From Bacteroidota bacterium (lineage in GTDB: Bacteria > Bacteroidota > Bacteroidia > Chitinophagales > UBA10324), in assembly GCA_014190575.1 (NCBI GenBank), contig BJGQ01000005.1:62001-126000 (forward strand): a stretch of 64,000 nucleotides of DNA, given 5' to 3'. The notes beneath the pieces are model-generated. The model saw nothing but the letters and a program-made list of their open reading frames with translations, ran no database searches and had not been told where the DNA came from. The translations under genes and the position numbers were made by a program. This document shows, in pieces, positions 20,066-28,833 of the stretch. Position 1 is the first letter of the stretch. Every line of letters starts with the position of its first letter.

Positions 20066-20382
20066 TTAAATAGAGCTTCAATTTTTTTTGAAGGAGTGCA
20101 AAGAAAAAAGTAAACGGCTGAATATCCAAATGAAGAATAAATACTTGTTTTAGAACTGCTAATCGGTAAATAAATGCTGTTTAACATATGAGAAAAACAT
20201 AGAAATTAATAACCGGAGCAATTCATTAAAATGAATAAATACAAAAAATTATTGATGCGCTTTTCACTAAATATTTTTGAGAAAAAAATTTTTCAAGACT
20301 ATACAATTCATTCTGTTGAAAACCGTTGGTTGTAACACAAAGTGCCATTCTATTTTTGAGCACTTCAAAAAAAACATTCAGC

Positions 20383-21807
20383 GTGGATAGTGATAAACCA
20401 TTGCAGCATTCATTCAGGCTGATATTATTTGTTGCCATTATTGTTTCGTGCTTATCATTTATCAAGACTGATTTTTCAATAGGAAATTTCAAAGCAAAAA
20501 AAATTGACTTCTTCAGCGATTTGAAAACAAAGCCGGTGAAGAAGATTAAAAAGATTGCACCATTACCCGCACCGCCAGCAAAAGATTCACTTGCCAAAAA
20601 AGCCGGTGTGCTCATGTTCGAACAATATGAAGGTGATACTTCTACTGAGTGGAAACATTTTTTTGCGAAGCTGCAACGGGCAGAGAAAGGAGATAAAACT
20701 GTGGTGCGCATTGCATGGTTTGGTGATTCATTAATTGAAGGTGACATCATCACGCAGGATGTGCGAAATGAATTGCAGAAAAAATTCGGAGGCAAAGGAG
20801 TTGGGTTTGTTCCAATCACCACGCATGTTCCCGGCTTCCGCCAAACAATCGGATGGACTTTTTCTGAGAACTGGAAAACTTATTCGCTCACCGATTCTAT
20901 AAAGCACAAAGTTCCTTATGGTCTGTACGGACAGGTTTATGTTCCGCGAAATATGAGAGGTGTAACAGATTCTGTTGCGATTGAAAAGGAAGCGAGCAAA
21001 ATAAAATACAGTGGTGTGTATTCAACCACATTGAATGGATTGAGTCCGCTTTACAATGTGTCGTTGTTATATAGTCGTGCTGATTCGAGTGATTATATTT
21101 TATACAAACTGAACAATGGTGCGGAACAAAAAATGGAATTGAAATCGGGTGACAAAATCAATCGCTTAACTATCAATCAGAATAATCCAATCAATTCCAT
21201 TGAAGTTCGGTTTGTGCCGCAGGATACTTTGTTTGTTTATGGTTTCTCCATTGAATCTGGCAAAGGAATTTTAGTTGACAATTATTCCTTGCGTGGTTCT
21301 TCTGGCATTCATTTATCAGGAGTAAAAAACAATGTGTTAAGTCAGATACAACAGCAACTCGATTATGATTTGATAGTGTTACAGTATGGAGTGAATGTGG
21401 CGAGTGAGAAAACAGATGACTACAGTTGGTATTCAAGAAGCATTACGAAAACCATTAATTACCTCGAAACAATTTTCACCAACACTCCGATTTTAATTGT
21501 TGGTTGCAGCGACAGAAGCATTAAGCAGGATGGAAATTATGTAACGATGCCAACCATTCCTTCCTTCATTGCATCACAAAGAGAAACTGCATCGAACACC
21601 CATTCTTCTTTCTGGGATTTATTTACTGCCATGGGTGGTGAAGGCTCAATGATAAAAATGGCGGATGCAAAACCTGCATTGGCAAATAAAGATTACACAC
21701 ACTTTAAAGCAAGCGGCGGAAAAGTGATTGCAAATCTTTTCGTGCAATCATTGTTGTTTGAATATGATTGGTATTTATCTCAGCAGGAAAATAAGAAACC
21801 ACTTTGA
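20383..21807 (+). CDS. Membrane-anchored SGNH-hydrolase-like protein
   Basis: The ORF opens at TTG 20326; I prefer GTG 20383, which puts one N-terminal membrane segment (LILFVAIIVSCLSFI) close to the start (474 aa). No ATG precedes the domain. SGNH block I is WFGDSLIEGD, block III is VLQYGVNVAS and block V is DYTHFKASGG, giving Ser, Asn, Asp and His of the esterase/acyltransferase site. A proline/lysine-rich linker separates the anchor from the domain. It is translationally coupled to a second SGNH gene and then to an MBOAT gene, an arrangement typical of cell-surface polysaccharide O-acetylation. An ordinary esterase is the alternative. Confidence 0.8.
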   Translation: MDSDKPLQHSFRLILFVAIIVSCLSFIKTDFSIGNFKAKKIDFFSDLKTKPVKKIKKIAPLPAPPAKDSLAKKAGVLMFEQYEGDTSTEWKHFFAKLQRAEKGDKTVVRIAWFGDSLIEGDIITQDVRNELQKKFGGKGVGFVPITTHVPGFRQTIGWTFSENWKTYSLTDSIKHKVPYGLYGQVYVPRNMRGVTDSVAIEKEASKIKYSGVYSTTLNGLSPLYNVSLLYSRADSSDYILYKLNNGAEQKMELKSGDKINRLTINQNNPINSIEVRFVPQDTLFVYGFSIESGKGILVDNYSLRGSSGIHLSGVKNNVLSQIQQQLDYDLIVLQYGVNVASEKTDDYSWYSRSITKTINYLETIFTNTPILIVGCSDRSIKQDGNYVTMPTIPSFIASQRETASNTHSSFWDLFTAMGGEGSMIKMADAKPALANKDYTHFKASGGKVIANLFVQSLLFEYDWYLSQQENKKPL

Positions 21808-23036
21808 GAAAACTTCTAATCATCTCTCTACTCATTTTTATTTTCATTCGTGTTGATTCAAAAGCGCAAACCACTGAAGAAATAACTCGTCCTTATACTT
21901 TCATTCGCGATACTTTAAATTACCTGATTAACGATTCGGCATTGAGCGGTTTTTATAAAAAACTTGATGAATTGCAAAACGGAACACGCGATAAAGTTGT
22001 GGTGGTTCAAATCGGCGACTCACACATTCAGGCAGATTATTTTTCAGGAATGATGCGCGAACAGTTGCAGCGGAAATTCGGTAATGCCGGAAGAGGTTTA
22101 GTGTTTCCGTATCGTGCTGCAAAAACAAACGAGCCAAGAAATTACACAACCAGAACAAATGTGACATGGGAAGCCAAACGAAATGTTTTTCCGAAACTGC
22201 CATTGCCCATTGGCATCAGCGGCATCACCATCCGCACTTATGATTCATCGGCATATCTCGATTTTTATATTCAGGATGCGGACAGTCTGAATTATGCGTT
22301 CAATAAAATAAAAGTGTTTCACTACAAAGCGCCCGATGCTTTTGATTTAGCTGTAACAGACGAAACACAAACCAATCTCGCTTACATCAATTCACGCATC
22401 ACGACTCCAGATTTTTTCACCACTGAAATTTCGTTGCACGATACCACGCACAGTTTTCAATTGCACATGATTAAAAGCGACAGCACACAATTTCAATCCA
22501 TGATTTACGGAGTGGAGTTGGAAAATTCGCAAAAAGGTTTGGTGTACGATATGATTGGTGTGAACGGAGCCATGTTCGCACACTACGATAGTTCGGTGTA
22601 CTTTGTTGATCAGTTGGTTTCACTCAAACCTGATTTAATTATTGTTTCACTAGGTACTAATGAAGCTTTCACAAAATACTTTAACGAAACAGAGTTTGCA
22701 GATAATATCACCAATGTGATTACAAAAATCCGTGCGGTGCTGCCAGATGCAAATTTCCTGCTCACCTCTCCACCTGATGGTTATCGTTATCGTAAGTACA
22801 AAAATGCAAGTGTGGCAAAAGCAGTTGCTGTTCAAAAATATTTCTGCGAGCACAACAATGCTGCCTTCTGGGATTTTTATCACCTCATGGGTGGCTATGG
22901 TTCAATCTACAAATGGTATCTGAAAGGTTTGGCGCAACGGGATTACCTGCACTTAACCAAGGCAGGATATGAAATTGAAGGGCAATTGTTGTTCAACGCA
23001 TTGATGGAATCATATAATAAGAATAGAGTTCAGTAA
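21804..23036 (+). CDS. Secreted SGNH-hydrolase-like protein
   Basis: A 410-residue protein beginning at TTG 21804, which overlaps the stop of the preceding gene by 4 bases (TTGA). A signal peptide ends at SKAQ. SGNH blocks are VVQIGDSHIQAD (I), IVSLGTNEAF (III) and DYLHLTKAGY (V), so the catalytic set is complete. It is a diverged paralogue of the previous gene: both have the GDS, GxN and DxxH elements plus a FWD-h-h-M-GG segment (FWDLFTAMGGEG and FWDFYHLMGGYG). With the MBOAT protein encoded 3 bp downstream it probably forms a periplasmic acyl-transfer unit. Confidence 0.85.
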   Translation: MRKLLIISLLIFIFIRVDSKAQTTEEITRPYTFIRDTLNYLINDSALSGFYKKLDELQNGTRDKVVVVQIGDSHIQADYFSGMMREQLQRKFGNAGRGLVFPYRAAKTNEPRNYTTRTNVTWEAKRNVFPKLPLPIGISGITIRTYDSSAYLDFYIQDADSLNYAFNKIKVFHYKAPDAFDLAVTDETQTNLAYINSRITTPDFFTTEISLHDTTHSFQLHMIKSDSTQFQSMIYGVELENSQKGLVYDMIGVNGAMFAHYDSSVYFVDQLVSLKPDLIIVSLGTNEAFTKYFNETEFADNITNVITKIRAVLPDANFLLTSPPDGYRYRKYKNASVAKAVAVQKYFCEHNNAAFWDFYHLMGGYGSIYKWYLKGLAQRDYLHLTKAGYEIEGQLLFNALMESYNKNRVQ

Positions 23037-23039
23037 AAG

Positions 23040-24497
23040 ATGTTCGATAAAATTCTGCACGAGCTTACTTATCACAAGAGCGAACCCATGCTCTTCAACA
23101 CCGGAATATTTCTGTTCCTGTTTCTGGTGCTGTTGTTCTTTTATCAATTCGTTTACAAAAAAGAAAATGCGCGCATCACTTACCTCACACTCTTCTCGCT
23201 TTACTTTTATTACAAGTGTGGCGGATTGTTTTTTCTGCTGCTCATTCTTTCCACCGTTATTGATTATACCATTGCCAATTTCATTTACAAATCAAATTCG
23301 AAACGCGACCGCACAGCGTGGCTCGTACTGAGTCTCGTTATCAATCTCGGATTTCTTGCTTACTTCAAGTACACTAATTTTTTACTCGGCATTGCAAATG
23401 ATTTGCAACTCGGAAATTTTCAGGTGGTGGATATTGTGCTGCCCGTCGGCATTTCATTTTACACTTTTCAGGTGCTCAGTTACACCATTGATGTATATCG
23501 CGGATTGCTGAAGCCCGCAAAAAATATTTTCGACTTTGGTTTTTACATCAGCTTCTTTCCGCACCTCGTGGCGGGACCCATTGTGCGCGCTTCGCTTTTT
23601 CTTCCGCAGATTCATACCGATATTAAAATCACGAAGGACGACCGCGCCGCTGCCGTGTTCCTCATTCTCACCGGACTTTTTAAGAAAGCAGTTATCAGCG
23701 ATTATATCAGCGTCAATTTTGTTGACCGTGTGTTCGATGCGCCCGCACTTTACACCGGCTTCGAAAACCTGATGGCTGTGTATGGTTATGCCATGCAGAT
23801 TTACTGCGATTTCAGCGGTTACAGCGACATGGCAATTGGAGTGGCTTTGTTGCTCGGTTATCGGTTGGGAATAAATTTCAATCAGCCGTATCAGAGCTCG
23901 AGCATCACCGAGTTCTGGCGGCGGTGGCACATTTCGCTCAGCAGCTGGCTGCGCGATTATTTATATGTGCCGCTCGGCGGGAACCGCAAAGGCAAACTGC
24001 GGCAGTATGTAAACCTGTTCATCACCATGCTGCTCGGCGGCTTGTGGCATGGCGCTTCGTGGAACTTTGTGTTCTGGGGATTTCTGCACGGCGTGGCGCT
24101 CGCCATTGATAAACTCTTCCGCACCATTGTGAATGTGCCGAAAACATTTCTGATGCGCGCACTCGGTGTGCTGCTCACTTTTCATTTTGTTTCTTTTTGC
24201 TGGATATTTTTTCGCGCGCAGGATTTTGCCACAGCAACCGAAATGCTCTCGCGCATTTTTGGAAACTTTGAAGGAGCCATTGCGACGCAGTGGATGCGTG
24301 GTTATGCATTTGTGTTTGCACTCATCGTGTTCGGATACCTCACACATTTTATTCCCGCAAAGTGGAACAGCAAATCAGAAATTATTTTATCGCGCGCACC
24401 CATCATTGCGCAATCACTCGCGCTGGTGTTTGTGATTTGGATGGTGATACAAGTGAAGAGCGCGGAGATACAGCCGTTTATTTATTTTCAGTTTTAG
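23040..24497 (+). CDS. MBOAT family O-acyltransferase (AlgI-like)
   Basis: A 485-residue polytopic inner-membrane protein with about ten hydrophobic segments. It carries the MBOAT signature with the putative catalytic histidine in LLGGLWHGASWNFVFWG (about residues 330-346) and the AlgI-type FWRRWHISLSSWLRDYLY block (about 289-306). AlgI/PatA/DltB-type proteins move acyl groups across the membrane and hand them to an extracytoplasmic SGNH partner; two SGNH genes lie immediately upstream (3-bp gap), so the three genes probably work together to O-acetylate a surface polymer. No polymer synthase is nearby. GC content is higher here than around it. Confidence 0.92.
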   Translation: MFDKILHELTYHKSEPMLFNTGIFLFLFLVLLFFYQFVYKKENARITYLTLFSLYFYYKCGGLFFLLLILSTVIDYTIANFIYKSNSKRDRTAWLVLSLVINLGFLAYFKYTNFLLGIANDLQLGNFQVVDIVLPVGISFYTFQVLSYTIDVYRGLLKPAKNIFDFGFYISFFPHLVAGPIVRASLFLPQIHTDIKITKDDRAAAVFLILTGLFKKAVISDYISVNFVDRVFDAPALYTGFENLMAVYGYAMQIYCDFSGYSDMAIGVALLLGYRLGINFNQPYQSSSITEFWRRWHISLSSWLRDYLYVPLGGNRKGKLRQYVNLFITMLLGGLWHGASWNFVFWGFLHGVALAIDKLFRTIVNVPKTFLMRALGVLLTFHFVSFCWIFFRAQDFATATEMLSRIFGNFEGAIATQWMRGYAFVFALIVFGYLTHFIPAKWNSKSEIILSRAPIIAQSLALVFVIWMVIQVKSAEIQPFIYFQF

Positions 24498-24529
24498 TTC
24501 TGAAGGGAAAAAAGTTTACTTTTATCTGG

Positions 24530-25999
24530 ATGAAAAAGATTTTTATTTTATTCTGTATCAGTTTTTTTGCTGCGAATCTTTCTTCCGCACAACATCAGGG
24601 AAATAATTGGGCTATCAGCGATTCAATAATGCTAAACTTTACGGCTGATAGCATCATTGTTTCGAATTCTGTTTTACATGCAACGGACTTGGCGCATTCT
24701 CCTGATGAACCAATGGCGACTATTTCTGATACTTCAGGTCAACTTCTTTTTTATACAAATGGCTTTACGGTTTGGAATAGAAGTCATCAAGTGATAATGA
24801 ACGGTGATAGTTTGCTCTGTAATTCTTCTGTTACAAATGGAGTTGTCATTCTTCCTATGCCTGATAGTTTGTTCTTGTATTATATTTTTTATATCAATAG
24901 ACTGATTGGTCAAGGCACTGATGGAATCAATTATTCAGTAGTTAATATGAATTTAGATGGTGGACTTGGTGGATTAACAATGAAAAATGTTAGCTTAATT
25001 CCTGATATAACGATGGAAAAACTTACAGCCGTTAAGCATGGAAATGGCAGGGACTGGTGGCTCATAACACATGATGCAGGTTATCGTTTTATTAAATTTT
25101 TAATTACACCTTTTGGAATAAGCGATTCTTCTTCGCAAAAAATTGGAATTATTCAGGATGAGATTCCAGGAGAAATCTGCTTTTCAAATAGTGGCAATAA
25201 TTTAGGATTGGTCAGTGCGAAATCTGTTGAAGTTTATGATTTTAATAGATGCAATGGCGTACTCTCAAATCGTATTCAATTAGATTCTGTATCCAACTTA
25301 AATGCTATTGGCTATTATGGCTGTTCCTTTTCACCAGATGAAACTAAATTCTATGTTTCATCTTTTTGGGGTGCATCTCCGCAATCTAATTTGTATCAAT
25401 ATAATTTAAGCGATGCAAATCCTCCTTCAACAAAAACTTTGATTTGGAATTCACCAACCAATAACTATGTGCTTGCTCAGCATGAATTAGCCCCTGATGG
25501 AAAAATATATTGCGCAATGGCTTATAGTTATTGGCCTGATTCGTCCCATTATGCTGCACCAAATTTGAATTTATCTGTAATAAATAAACCCGACAGTTTA
25601 GGATTAGCGTGTGATTTCCAGCAATGGGTTTTTTATCTTGGGGGGAAAAGGTCAACTGGTGGCTTGCCTAACATGCCTATCTATAACCTTAGCGCTTTAG
25701 ACGGAAGCGCCTGTGATACACTAACTTCCATTCAAAATGAAAATTTGAAAACAAAAAAAATTGTAAGCATTTACCCCAACCCCGCCACCAACCAGTTAAC
25801 AGTTGAGTCAGTAGGCAGTAAACAGTATGCAATGAGCAGAATTGAGATTACAAATTCTCTTGGTGTAACAGTTTATGCAGAGTCAGTAAATCTCAAATCT
25901 AAAATCATCAATCTTCAATCTTTCCCTTCCGGCATTTACTTCATCAAACTTTATTTTGGTGATGGTACAATGGAGGTTAAGAAGTTTGTGAAGGAATAA
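24530..25999 (+). CDS. T9SS cargo protein with C-terminal sorting domain
   Basis: The ORF track opens at 24290 inside the MBOAT gene; the real start is ATG 24530, giving a signal peptide (MKKIFILFCISFFAANLSSA) and 489 residues. The body is beta-propeller-like (repeated YS.SFWG and PDGKIYCA patterns, about 50-390). The last 80 residues are a type A T9SS sorting domain: VSIYPNPATNQLTVES, then FPSGIYFIKLYF and KKFVKE at the end. It would be exported by the type IX system whose parts lie at 57.8-64 kb. Its final 55 bp are repeated at 26261-26315. Confidence 0.88.
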   Translation: MKKIFILFCISFFAANLSSAQHQGNNWAISDSIMLNFTADSIIVSNSVLHATDLAHSPDEPMATISDTSGQLLFYTNGFTVWNRSHQVIMNGDSLLCNSSVTNGVVILPMPDSLFLYYIFYINRLIGQGTDGINYSVVNMNLDGGLGGLTMKNVSLIPDITMEKLTAVKHGNGRDWWLITHDAGYRFIKFLITPFGISDSSSQKIGIIQDEIPGEICFSNSGNNLGLVSAKSVEVYDFNRCNGVLSNRIQLDSVSNLNAIGYYGCSFSPDETKFYVSSFWGASPQSNLYQYNLSDANPPSTKTLIWNSPTNNYVLAQHELAPDGKIYCAMAYSYWPDSSHYAAPNLNLSVINKPDSLGLACDFQQWVFYLGGKRSTGGLPNMPIYNLSALDGSACDTLTSIQNENLKTKKIVSIYPNPATNQLTVESVGSKQYAMSRIEITNSLGVTVYAESVNLKSKIINLQSFPSGIYFIKLYFGDGTMEVKKFVKE

Positions 26000-26011
26000 C
26001 TCACACGCGCA

Positions 26012-26261
26012 GACTCACCCGTTTAAAGCATGCAGTCAGACTTAACTCGCATCCACCCTCTCTTTTTTCAAACTCAATTCAGAAGTAAAAGTTAAGCAGA
26101 AAAAAAAGAGGGAGACAACCTTGAGTTGGAGTTTTTATTTCTCTCAATTGTTTATTCTGCTCCCTCTTTGATTTCCTGAATGACTCCGATTAATATTTCA
26201 CTTTGAAATCAGAGAGGGTGTGTTTATCTGACTCCGACTGCTAGTTGTGCGTGGGTGAGTC
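26012..26261. repeat. 250-bp imperfect inverted repeat (long hairpin)
   Basis: Matching pairs share one axis near 26137: GACTCACCC 26012-26020 with GGGTGAGTC 26253-26261; GCAGTC 26032-26037 with GACTGC 26236-26241; CACCCTCTCT 26054-26063 with AGAGAGGGTG 26211-26220; AGAGGGAG 26107-26114 with CTCCCTCT 26160-26167. Sums of paired coordinates agree within one base, so the arms align almost without gaps. It lies between two copies of the T9SS tail sequence, has no ORF of note, and could be a degenerate MITE-like element or a large transcribed hairpin. Confidence 0.75.
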
Positions 26262-26315
26262 AAACTTTATTTTGGTGATTGCGAAATGGAGGTGAAGAAG
26301 TTTGTGAAGGAATAA
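26261..26315 (+). pseudogene. Duplicated T9SS C-terminal tail (remnant)
   Basis: Fifty of 55 bases equal the end of the cargo gene at 25945-25999. The frame reads KLYFGDCEMEVKKFVKE then stop, a T9SS sorting-domain terminus without a gene in front. It is separated from the intact copy by the 250-bp inverted repeat, so either a tandem duplication or an insertion into an older duplicated end explains it. Confidence 0.8.
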
Positions 26316-26371
26316 TCCTTTCTTTCCCCTGTTTTATCAAAAAACACCTTCAGCAGACATAAATCGCTGAT

Positions 26372-26749
26372 TTGCAACTATGCAGACGGCCTCATCAATA
26401 CCGCGCACATACCTGTGAACATTGACAGCGGCTTCCGCACTTTTCCGCAGGGGTCTGTCAACATTATCAATGGCTAAAACACCATTCCTTTGCTATCTGT
26501 AAACATTGCTGATGGCTTCCGCAAATTTTCTGAGGTGATTGTCAATAATAACAGATGCTTCCGCACAATTACTTCGTGGTCTGTGAACATTGCTGATGGC
26601 TTCCGCAAATTTTCTGAGGTGTCTGTCAATAGTAACGGATACCTCTGCACAATTACTTTGTGGGCTGTGAACATTGTTGATGGCTTCCGCAAATCTGCGC
26701 AGGTGATTATCAGAACTGCCAATGGCTTTGGCAATAAAAATATTTTTGT
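26372..26749. repeat. 42-bp-period degenerate tandem array (nine units)
   Basis: Unit starts fall at 26372, 26414, 26456, 26498, 26540, 26582, 26624, 26666 and 26708, an exact 42-bp step with no indels although units differ by up to about half their bases. The consensus is near TGTGAACATTGCTGATGGCTTCCGC. In plus frame the units read as 14-residue repeats (VNIADGFRKFSEVI and relatives) but a TAA at 26475-26477 breaks the frame; the ORF at 26490-26813 is the open remainder. Alternate units are most alike (84-bp higher order). It may be a decayed repeat protein or a non-coding satellite. It is not CRISPR, as units are neither identical nor separated by spacers. Confidence 0.8.
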
Positions 26750-26786
26750 TAAAAGAAATGCTGCTATCAATAATGCAACAGATACA

Positions 26787-27809
26787 TCACTCCGCCGAAT
26801 AAGCAGCAGCTAAAACACGCTCGGGAGTTACACCTTCGTACTTCACAATAATTTCTTCCAGCACTTTATTTATTTCTTCATAAGTAGTAAGCACCACCAA
26901 GCGGTCGCGAAAATGCTTGATGTATGGAAAACCTTTGAAATAATTAGTGTAGTGCCGGCGCATTTCTAAAATGCCCAACATATCGCCCTTCCATTTCATG
27001 CTGTGTGTTAAGTGTGTGCGACAAACATCCACACGCTCACTCACAGTTGGCGGCGCAAGCATTTCGCCCGTTGCCATAAAATGTTTTGCCTCACGAAAGA
27101 ACCATGGATAACCAATGGCGGCGCGGCCAATCATAGCGCCATCGAGTCCGAGCGAATTTTTTACAAAGCGCACTTTCTCCACTGTATCAATATCGCCATT
27201 GCAGAACACCGGAATTTTCATGCGCTGATTGTTCTTTACTTTTTCAATCAAGGTCCAATCTGCATTTCCTTTATACAACTGTGCGCGTGTGCGGCCGTGA
27301 ATGCTGATGGCAGCAATGCCAATATCCTGTAATCGCTCCGCAACCTCCACTACATTCTTTGTGTTATCGTCCCAACCCAATCGGGTTTTTACAGTAACAG
27401 GCAGCGTTGCGCGTTTAATAATTTCTGATGTCATGCGCACCATTTTCGGTACATCCTGCAAGATGGCAGCACCCGCACCGCGACACGCAACTTTCTTTAC
27501 AGGGCATCCATAATTAATATCAATCAAATCGGGTTTGGCTTCTTCAATTATTTCAACACAACCCACCATCGTATCTATTTCTCCCCCGAAAAACTGAATT
27601 CCAATCGGGCGCTCTTCATCATAAATATCCAGCTTCATCACACTCTTTTGCGCATGACGAATCAACCCCTCCGACGAAATAAATTCGGTGTACATCAAAT
27701 CGGCGCCGTTTTGCTTGCACACCATTCTGAACGGCGGGTCGCTCACATCTTCCATAGGAGCGAGCAACAATGGAAATTCTCCTAATTCTATTTTATCTAT
27801 CCGTACCAT
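26787..27809 (-). CDS. dusB: tRNA-dihydrouridine synthase
   Basis: A 340-residue FMN enzyme that reduces uridines in the D-loop of tRNA. Diagnostic blocks are PMEDVSDPPFR near the N-terminus, NYGCPVKKVACRGAGAAIL with the catalytic cysteine (about residue 100), KTRLGWDD and IHGRTRAQLYKG. Length and motifs fit the DusB group. It is encoded opposite to the T9SS cargo gene and the repeat array, whose plus ORF overlaps its last codons. Divergent from the CPBP protease gene. Confidence 0.93.
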   Translation of the reverse strand: MVRIDKIELGEFPLLLAPMEDVSDPPFRMVCKQNGADLMYTEFISSEGLIRHAQKSVMKLDIYDEERPIGIQFFGGEIDTMVGCVEIIEEAKPDLIDINYGCPVKKVACRGAGAAILQDVPKMVRMTSEIIKRATLPVTVKTRLGWDDNTKNVVEVAERLQDIGIAAISIHGRTRAQLYKGNADWTLIEKVKNNQRMKIPVFCNGDIDTVEKVRFVKNSLGLDGAMIGRAAIGYPWFFREAKHFMATGEMLAPPTVSERVDVCRTHLTHSMKWKGDMLGILEMRRHYTNYFKGFPYIKHFRDRLVVLTTYEEINKVLEEIIVKYEGVTPERVLAAAYSAE

Positions 27810-27846
27810 TTGAATTGTGGGTGTAAATTTACCCCATTCTTATTTT

Positions 27847-28833
27847 ATGATTGAACAAAAAGGATTTTTAAATCGGCAGCCGGTATTCATGCAATTGACC
27901 ATACTGGTTTTTCTGGTATTTGCCTGCACATTTATTTTCACCATTGCATCCATGATGCTGGTGGGGCCACTTTATGGAATTGATGGTGCCGATACTTTGA
28001 TTTTGAAAGCAACTGAAAACCCGGATGCTTTAAAAGGAAATAGGAATGAAGTGAATGCCATAAAACTCATTCAGCTTTTTTCAACCATCGGAACATTTTT
28101 AATTCCTGCATTGATATTCGGATTTACTAAAGGAATGGGAAGTGATTATCTGAAACTGAAAACCAAAACTTCACTGCTCATGGTGGTGTTGGGAATGGCG
28201 ACCATCTTTTTATCAGCACCATTGGTAAATGAAATTTATAACCTGAATAAAATGGCAAACCCCGAATGGTTCGGAAGTTTTGGCAAAGGGTTTCTGGAAT
28301 CGGAAAAGAAAAATGCGCTGCTCACCGGTTTATTTTTATTCATGCCCAAGGCACAGGATTTCATGATTAATATTTTTGTTATCGCATTGCTACCAGCAAT
28401 TGCAGAAGAACTTTTTTTCAGGGGCGTGATTCAACAATTGTTTAAAGAATGGTTTAAGAATATTCATGTCGCCGTCTGGTCCACTGCAATGCTTTTCAGT
28501 TTTATACACTTGGATTTTTATGGATTTATTCCGCGCGTTTTTCTCGGCGCACTCCTCGGATATTTATTTGTATGGGGAAATAGTTTGTGGGTGAACATTG
28601 GTGCACACTTCATAAATAATGCTTCACAGGTTGTGATGGTTTATCTTTTTCAAAGCGGAATAACTTCATACGATGCACAGCAGGATGAAAGCATGCCCTG
28701 GTACATCACCATAATATTTTCGTTATTGATGATTGGCTTGCTTATAATTGTTTACCTTAAACGAGTAATTGAGAAGGAACCTGAACCTCAAATAATTCCT
28801 GATAACATTTTCCCGGATAATAATTATGGATAA
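27847..28833 (+). CDS. CPBP family intramembrane metalloprotease
   Basis: The ORF track begins at GTG 27817; ATG 27847 is the better start (328 aa) as it gives a short cytoplasmic N-terminus before the first helix. The protein has about eight membrane helices. The CPBP (Abi, CAAX protease-like) motifs are present: AIAEELFFRGVIQQ (EExxxR type, about residues 188-201), FSFIHLDFYGF and HFINNA. Substrate unknown. Its end overlaps cdsA by 8 bases, so the CPBP-cdsA pair is translationally coupled, and psd follows after 79 bp. Confidence 0.87.
   Translation: MIEQKGFLNRQPVFMQLTILVFLVFACTFIFTIASMMLVGPLYGIDGADTLILKATENPDALKGNRNEVNAIKLIQLFSTIGTFLIPALIFGFTKGMGSDYLKLKTKTSLLMVVLGMATIFLSAPLVNEIYNLNKMANPEWFGSFGKGFLESEKKNALLTGLFLFMPKAQDFMINIFVIALLPAIAEELFFRGVIQQLFKEWFKNIHVAVWSTAMLFSFIHLDFYGFIPRVFLGALLGYLFVWGNSLWVNIGAHFINNASQVVMVYLFQSGITSYDAQQDESMPWYITIIFSLLMIGLLIIVYLKRVIEKEPEPQIIPDNIFPDNNYG

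Noticed and set aside
20066-20325. Small gene in the foldase-SGNH divergent gap
   Set aside because: No ORF with a start and plausible composition; probably only promoters.
20226-20822. 198-aa minus-strand ORF
   Set aside because: Shadow of the first SGNH gene and its leader; no recognisable domain, and the sense frame has the GDS block in the overlap.
23454-24347. Antisense ORFs of 128-158 aa over the MBOAT gene
   Set aside because: They arise from the GC-rich codon use of the MBOAT gene; the sense strand has clear family motifs.
24290-24529. N-terminal extension of the T9SS cargo gene
   Set aside because: The extension runs inside the MBOAT coding region; a proper signal peptide begins at ATG 24530.
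26372-26749. Possible CRISPR array
   Set aside because: The period is a constant 42 bp with diverged, contiguous units and no identical repeat/unique spacer pattern; no cas genes are near.
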